Assembly (NCBI GenBank): GCA_016987375.1
Contig: PJRA01000048.1
Span: 608,977-660,169 of the forward strand
Direction: 5' to 3'
Length of the DNA: 51,193 bases
DNA from: Brachionus koreanus
Taxonomy: Eukaryota > Rotifera > Eurotatoria > Ploima > Brachionidae
Below are positions 45,701-51,193 of this stretch, one piece after another (positions within the stretch are counted from its first letter, which is position 1; each line of letters begins with the position of its first letter). The translations under genes and the position numbers were made by a program. The notes under the pieces are model-generated. The model saw nothing but the letters and a program-made list of their open reading frames with translations, was not told the DNA's origin and searched no databases.

Positions 45701-48700
45701 ACGTTTTTCTCTTCCCCAATATTTCCCTTTCCTAAGGTTTCTTGAGAAAGATTTGGCTTATTCAATCGATGAGTTTTATTTCTAATTCCAAATGAAAAAA
45801 AAAGAACGAATAACGTACACATTTTTTTTAGTCTGTATTGTAAATTCAACAATATACAACATTCATAGTTGAATTATTAACAACATTCTGGGAGAACTGT
45901 GCAATTGAATCTAAAGTGCACATCATTAACAGATTGATGCAAATATTGATGAAACTTTGAATGTTGCACTATGTTGCATTTACAGAACTAGTAAAAACCT
46001 TTAGAAAAAACAGTTAAAAATTTTTCTGTAATTCATTTGATTTCTTAGTTTTGACCATGAAAATAAATCATTGAAAAAAATATCTTTTTTTCTTAATTAT
46101 TAAATAAAAAAAATAAATTTTAAGCTGCTTGAGCACACATTATTGGTTTGCAACATGCCGTAAGATAAAATAAGATAATTGTACAAGATAATTTTTATTT
46201 ATTTAAAAAAAAAGTTGTCAAAGTTAGCGAAGGAGTGGGATGCACTACTGATTCAAATTGCCAAGATTACAAAGGTCTAGTTTGCACTTTATCAGTTTGT
46301 AGGTAGGTTTTCTAAATTTTTTAATTTTGATTCAAATAAATTTAAATTTTTTAGGTGTCCAACTGACTATTATTGGGTATTGTTTGGACTTTTTTATAAA
46401 TAGAATAAAATTAATTTAATTTTTAAGAACACAACTTTTTGTGGTAAATGAAAAAAAATTCAACTTTTTAAGAATAACTTCTGTAAACATTTTAAGTTGA
46501 ACAACTTTTGTTCGATGAAGCATGCACTAGCAACGATATGTGTAAAGATAGCAAGGGGCTTTCTTGCAATCCTGGCACAAACACATGCCGGTATATTGAC
46601 TGTATTAGAAAATATGAACTAAGTTAAAATCTTAAAAAAAATAGATGCTTAAATTCACATTATTGGGACTCGGAAATTTGCAGTAAGTCAGAAAAAAGTA
46701 GTTGAAAAAATTCTCTCCTAATCTTAAATTAAAAAGCTACAAAACTAGTCTATAATAACCCTTGTCAATTTCAAGTAACCACATTGGAAAACTATCAATG
46801 CGATGAAAGATCACCACTTTTTTTGGTATGTCGAGCACCAGATTTTACTAATACTGATGTATACAAATGCGAGTAACTAACTTTGTTTTAAAATTAAAAT
46901 TTTTTGATTATTACAATTATAAAAAAAATTAGCTGTCCATCGAATCGACGATGGAATGGCTCAGCATGTGTTCTCAAAATTGGCTATAAAGGAAATTGCA
47001 TTTCTGGTCTAGATAGCGAATGCCAAGATTATAATGGCTTGATATGCAACATTGCTAACAGCACATGTCTATGCCCTGTTACAAAATACTGGAATACTAC
47101 AAACAGCATTTGCCGTACTAATTTTTCTTTAAGTCATTCTAAAAATAAATTTTGAAAACTGATTGCAGAAGATAAATTACCAATTCACTCTCCATGTGAT
47201 TTTCCAGCTGCTACCGACCAAGAGCAGTGTCAAGATTATGCTTGGCTTTACTGCAATTCGGCTACATTTGGAACCTGTCAGTAAGTTAAAATCAATAATT
47301 AAATAAAAAAAGTGAAAATATTCAAAATTAATTGTTCAGATGTCCACCTGACCGGTACTACAACTCAGGTTATATGGCTTGTTGTAAGTTTTTTTATTTC
47401 TATTTTTTTATTTCATTCTGAAAAATTCATATTTAATATTAGCTTTTAAGTTTGAATTTGAGTTTTAAAATGTTATAAAATTTTGCGTTTTATAAAAGCA
47501 TGGATAATTTGGCAAAGTAAAATTGTTGATCAAATTTTATTTTTCAAAAATTATCAAAACATTTTAAATGCACAATTAAATAATTTATTATTTAATTTAA
47601 ATATTTTGATCTTTTTTGAAAAATGAAGTTTGATAAAAAATTTTACTCTGCCGATAGTTTTGATTTAAGCATTTTTGTAATAAAAATAATTGAATGTACT
47701 TTAAAATGTTATGTCCAACTCTTTGTTTTTTCAATTCTAAAAAATTTTATAAAAACTTAAAATGAAAATTTTGCTACTATTACGTCATTGTTGAAAAAAA
47801 AGTCCTATCAGCAACAGGAGAAATTCGTCAAATAAATCAAGTAGAAGGTGAAAATGTGCTTAAAGTAAAAAGAGTATAATATAGATTGGTTAAAAAGTCT
47901 TTTTTCCAAAATAAAAGTCTGACTCATTCATTAGTATAGTATAGTATAGTGGTTTATTGCAAAGCAAAAGTGCGTAAATCTGACAACAGATTTTGTAAAA
48001 AAATATAGTTAAAGTTTTTGTCTATTTTTGCTTTAAAAATATCGCTAGATTGGGCTTCCACTGCATCCACTCCTAGCCTATTCCAGCCATTTATTACACG
48101 GTTTGTGAAGAAGTGGTATCTTTGGGCACAATTTTTGATTATTTCTCTTTTATTTTTTCATGGATGGCCTCTTGAACTTCTGCTTGCAAAAGTGAGTGAC
48201 TTGATCAATATTTTTTTCAACTTTAAAAATTTGAATTCAGTCACCTCTCATTCGCCTTTCGGTTAAATTCGTCAGGTTTAGAGCCTTTAGTCTATCGTTG
48301 CAGTTTATATCTTTGAAATCGGAGAGAACACGAGTAGCTCTTCGTTGAACAGCTTCTAGAATTCTTTTATCTTCTCTAGATATGGGCACCATACAGGAAT
48401 AGCATACTCTAAGTGAGGCCTAACAAGACTTGTATAAAGTAATTTAACGAACATCTGTGTTCGAAATTTAATACCATGAAGAACTTGACCAAGTATTCTG
48501 TTGCATTTTGAGGCTGCTGAGCAAACTTGAGAATGCCATTTTAAATCATTTTGAAGAAATCTGTATTGAGTACATCCAGATTAATAAATGTTTGCTTCAC
48601 TTCGAAAAAATATTCATTTTTGGTCAACCGAAAGTTAGGTTTGCTTCTTCAATAGAACGCTAAACCTCATATAGTTAGAAGAACAATGGCAAGAAAAGTA

Positions 48701-50802
48701 AAAGGGCAGAGGATAGAATTTACAAATTTTTTAATGATAAATTAAAAAAAAGTAAAATTTAAACCTTCTAAAAATAAACTGTTTGCATTTTCATTAAAAC
48801 CAGTTTGCGCACGGTACTTGATTTTATTTTTTAAATATAAAATACTGAAAAATCATTCAGCTACTCCATGGTGTATTTACTACCTAACTATTTCCTTTTT
48901 TTTTCATGAAGCTTCAGCTATGTAAACTTCTGTCATATGTAACAACCTTATTCAACATTTGTCTTTTAAACTTTTTTTTTAGCTGATTTACTTTCTTTTT
49001 ATTTTATCTTATTTTATTAACTCTATTTTTTAAATTTTAAATTTGTTTTTTTGAAAATTTAAGCTTTTATCTTTATAAAAACAAATCAAAAATATTACTC
49101 AATTAAAAGAGCAGAAAAAGACGAATTTTTTGACATATAACTGAATTCAACCAGAATGCCATTTTTAAAAATACACCCAGGTGTGCATTTTAGTCAAAAA
49201 TGGGGGGTGTGCATTTAATAAATAAATTCACGTTTGTTTAGATTTTATGTTTGAATTTAACTTACCAGCCTTGCTTTATAGTTTTAAAGCTTTTTTACAA
49301 TATTCTAAATATGATCATTTTGTTTAAATTATAAAGAAAGTTAAAGCTAAAATTTGAGCTGTAATTTTTTTTATCAAAATATCTGATATGACGACTGATT
49401 ACATGTTTTTCAAAAAAATAAAAAAAATTTTCCAACCAAAAAATGAACTTTTAAATTTAACTGTTAAACTTTGCGATTTTTCAAAAATTTTAAAAATTCA
49501 AAAATCAAATTTTTTAAAATTCTCTGCCCCAAACAAAAAATATTTTGTTCTTAATTTTCTTCCTCTTCACCTTTTACTAATACTTGGTTTAATTTTCAGA
49601 AAATTGCATGATTATTATAATCAAATGGAAATAAATCATTCAATAAGCTTTTCTATTTTTCTAAATATTACGTCCAATTTATTTAGATTAACTTGAACGA
49701 ATTTTTTCTTTGGTTTCTCATTACAAATAAATATATATTTTAAGAAAATTTTTTTGTTTTTGTTGTATTGTTTTTATTAATTTTTGAATAAAAAAAAACT
49801 GACTTATTTTAACTTTAAAAAAATATTTAATTAAGCTGAAAAACTAAAATTACATAAATTTTTATCTAGTGCCCAGAGCTAGCCATGATCAGTATTGTGG
49901 TGATGGAACCGAATGTATGCCTTCAACTCGTAATTTCAAGCTTTTTTTTAATTTTTAATTTATTTCTAAATAATTTAAAAATAAAAGCGCGTGAATTGAC
50001 ATGCTCTGCAGATGCTGGTCATACTTGTCAATGTGAAAATTATCGAAGTATCGATAGTCCTTAGTAAGAATAAATTGCTTATTCAATTATTATTTAATAC
50101 TTGATCAATAATGAATAAAAATTAAATTAAGCTATTGGTCACCAACAGAAAAAAATTGCAGGACTTGTCCTCCTGGCTATTTGAGTGGTTATGGCTATGA
50201 TATACAGAATAGTGGAAATTCAATTACTTCAAGGTGCTATAGAGTTGAATACTCTACAACTTTGAATCAGGCTTCTGCACTAACAGAATGTGCAGTAAAT
50301 AGTGCGCACTTGATGAATATTAGAAGCAGTATGGAAATGGGTGTGGCTGCATATTGGTCTTCCGGAACCAGAAGTTTTTGGGTTTTTATATCAATAGAAA
50401 AATGCATTTCTTAATTTAATAAAAAATTTTCAAAAGGTTGGTGCAACCTATTTGAGTACAAATGTTTTTAGATGGTCAAATTGGGGAACAGAAACAGTTG
50501 ATCCAGATTTATGGTGTCGAGGTAAACTTAAAGTTAAACTTTAGAAAACAAGGCATATATACAAGACAAGGAAAAAATTTACTTAAATTACTGTGTAAAT
50601 TTTGAGTTTTCTAAACTTTAAAAAGTTCTAATTTTACAAGTTATTGTTTTTACATATTTAATGATATTAATTTAATTAAACAGCGGAACCTGACGATGCA
50701 GTATCGGGCCTTGGGGTTTTTATTCATGGAGATCGAGGAGACTGTCTAGACGAAGCAGCTACAACTACAACTTTAAATTTCATCTGTGAATATGGAGTTT
50801 AA
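39714..50802 (+). CDS. Type II membrane protein with 14 six-cysteine (EB/EGF-like) modules and a C-terminal C-type-lectin-like domain
   Basis: Exons: 39714-39812, 39864-40017, 40072-40194, 40248-40397, 43306-43824, 43906-43999, 44058-44098, 44153-44249, 46125-46159, 46215-46302, 46355-46376, 46428-46443, 46497-46590, 46645-46682, 46737-46872, 46933-47114, 47169-47280, 47340-47383, 49870-49929, 49988-50063, 50132-50381, 50437-50521, 50684-50802. All junctions keep phase and give 877 residues without a stop. Residues 1-56 are polar and basic (cytoplasmic); a membrane helix spans about 57-80. Fourteen modules follow, each with six cysteines in the pattern C-x-C-x-GL-x-C-x-C-x-C-x-(F/Y)W-x-C, for example CRCLNSHYWDSEIC. 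The last about 125 residues are a C-type-lectin-like fold: RCYRVEYS, AHLMNIRS, FRWSNWG, WCRAEPDDA, NFICEYGV. EPD sits where Ca-dependent lectins have EPN or QPD. A cell-surface recognition role is inferred; no orthologue is recognised. The 40018-40071 intron is a multiple of three and could be retained. Confidence 0.82.
41090..41420 (+). mobile_element. LINE C-terminal fragment (sense copy of an inverted pair)
   Basis: The + frame reads VVKATLMYESECWGMYESDK, then GFWGCTG, RWLGQVLRMKEKRIPKKALQ and WKLQGRRKVERS. This is the family pattern L-x-Y-G-x-E-x-W...R-W-x-G-H-V-x-R-M...K-K-A-L-x-W...G-x-R-x-x-G-R-P of LINE C-termini. One in-frame stop (KNKR-stop-RWLG) is present. About 190 bp of it recurs inverted at 42590-42780. 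Confidence 0.85.
41472..42064. mobile_element. Foldback/MITE-like element with ATGTTGGTTAA inverted ends
   Basis: The left end ATGTTGGTTAACCAACGCTT matches the inverse of the right end (ATGTTGGTTAAGCTTGGTTAG read on the minus strand), differing by a 4-5 bp indel. Inside, GGTCGACC, TTGGTTAG and their inverses recur near both ends, while the centre is AT-rich and non-coding. No target-site duplication is convincing. Confidence 0.6.
42580..42790 (-). mobile_element. LINE C-terminal fragment (antisense copy of the inverted pair)
   Basis: The minus strand repeats the segment at about 41190-41375 nearly base for base (both contain GCCTGCGGAGGATTCTGGGG and AGATAGCGATGGCTTGGACA), with small indels. 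Together with the sense copy it forms a long inverted repeat of about 190 bp separated by about 1.2 kb. Confidence 0.85.
44250..46124. other. 1.9-kb intron of the lectin-like gene with LINE endonuclease remnant
   Basis: This intron splits the C4-C5 segment of cysteine module 8. Exon 44153-44249 ends with two bases of a codon and exon 46125-46159 supplies the third, giving ...TCICLSTHYWFATC. The intron contains a minus-strand LINE fragment (45157-45426). No other exon found. Confidence 0.7.
45157..45426 (-). mobile_element. LINE endonuclease-domain fragment
   Basis: The minus frame reads GDWYYNHASQSKRELLNLIS, then DNFLYQIVKCPTFQLNDGEQ and TSTLYLVFTEANSV. This matches the part of the apurinic-type LINE endonuclease with the pattern N-F-L-x-Q-x-V-x-x-P-T...T-S-x-L-D-L-V-F-T. 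The catalytic D of LDLVFT is replaced by Y. A 5'/3'-truncated dead fragment. Confidence 0.8.
47384..49869. other. 2.5-kb intron between cysteine module 13 and module 14
   Basis: Donor GTAAGT at 47384 and acceptor CTAG at 49869; phase 1 on both sides. It carries a LINE 3' fragment (47934-48650). The + open stretch 49388-49696 is lysine/leucine/phenylalanine-rich AT sequence without recognisable homology and is not called as an exon. Confidence 0.7.
47934..48650 (-). mobile_element. LINE 3'-end fragment with TATAG-repeat tail
   Basis: Minus-strand frames give FVKLLYTSLVRPHLEYAIPV and WCPYLEKI (about 48450-48380), LKALNLTNLTERRMRGD (about 48290-48235) and FTNRVINGWNRLGVDAVEAQ (about 48105-48040). 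These are the successive C-terminal LINE motifs ending with the W-N-x-L box. Beyond the stop, the 3' end has tandem TATAC units (47934-47950 as TATAG on +). Frameshifted and 5'-truncated. Its tail differs from the CTAA tail at 36.5 kb, so it is another family or lineage. Confidence 0.88.
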
Positions 50803-51193
50803 AAATACTCTAATAATAAAAATTATAGTTACTTTTTTTTAATTATTTTTAATTTAAAAATAAATCCTATAATTTTAAGTTATATTTTAAAATATTAAAT
50901 TTTTTCATAAAGAAATGCTATTTGAATTTAATAAATTTAATTGATAAAAAATTTTTAAAAATTTATTAAGAAAAAAAATGATGATTTTTTGTTAGAAGAT
51001 TGTTCGGAATAACATTAGCTCAGCATTTCTAAAATCAATACAAAATGAACAAAAAATTTTAATTTAATTTTTAAATAAACGAATTTTTCTTATTTGTCAA
51101 ACTTGAATTTTTTCTGCTATTCTGGAGAAAATTCAATGTTATAACGGGTGGTGCATTCAAACAATTATAACTAAGACTAAGGTATTATAACTA
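50803..51193. other. 3' flank of the lectin-like gene
   Basis: This is AT-rich sequence after the stop codon at 50800-50802. It contains several A/T-rich words that could serve as polyadenylation signals, but no distinct feature. Confidence 0.4.

Noticed and set aside
44250..46214. Gene break or fusion of two genes within the lectin-like locus
   Set aside because: A 35-nt exon at 46125-46159 restores phase and completes the module, so one continuous gene is the simpler model.
48018..48266. 82-residue + strand open frame
   Set aside because: It is the antisense of a LINE C-terminal fragment on the minus strand.
50062..50150. Apparent premature stop (TAG) at the exon junction of the lectin-like gene
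   Set aside because: It arises only if the acceptor near 50160 is used; the acceptor at 50130-50131 gives TAC and the sensible YYWSPTEKNCRTCPPG, so no pseudogene call.
1..51193. CRISPR arrays, bacterial operons, riboswitches, tRNA or rRNA genes
   Set aside because: No regularly spaced repeats with spacers, no cloverleaf or rRNA-like sequence, and the gene structure is clearly that of an animal nuclear genome.

Overview
The window is eukaryotic, from an animal with a very AT-rich genome. All five protein-coding loci I can support are animal genes, and most introns in them are only 50-60 bp. The base composition, short introns and gene families suggest a small invertebrate, possibly a monogonont rotifer such as Brachionus. 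That placement is inference, not something the sequence proves.

Layout. (1) 561-1438 (+): last exon of the signal recognition particle receptor alpha subunit. (2) 1680-5476: decayed LINE, then a dead hAT transposon with terminal repeats and an 8-bp target duplication. (3) 7100-13141 (+): six-exon quiescin sulfhydryl oxidase (QSOX), with a LINE fragment and a foldback MITE in its 3.9-kb intron. (4) 13.3-15.5 kb: remnants of a KRBA2/SCAND3-like integrase transposon. (5) 15.5-25.2 kb: no genes. It contains a 331-bp assembly gap flanked by two 2.6-2.8 kb copies of the same sequence that abut the gap exactly, most likely two alleles of one locus left unmerged. (6) 26303-28164 (+) and 31860-32912 (-): two convergent LIM-homeobox genes of the apterous/Lhx2/9 family. 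(7) 34705-35028 (+): small membrane protein. (8) 35.7-37.8 kb: LINE and DNA-transposon debris. (9) 39714-50802 (+): 23-exon gene for a type II membrane protein with 14 six-cysteine modules and a C-terminal C-type-lectin-like domain; its long introns are full of transposon fragments.

SRPRA and QSOX both serve the secretory pathway (ER targeting and disulfide formation), and the last gene encodes a disulfide-rich ectodomain, but their proximity is probably coincidental. The two apterous-like genes look like an old local duplication. All splice models below were derived by hand from GT/AG sites, reading-frame phase and family similarity.
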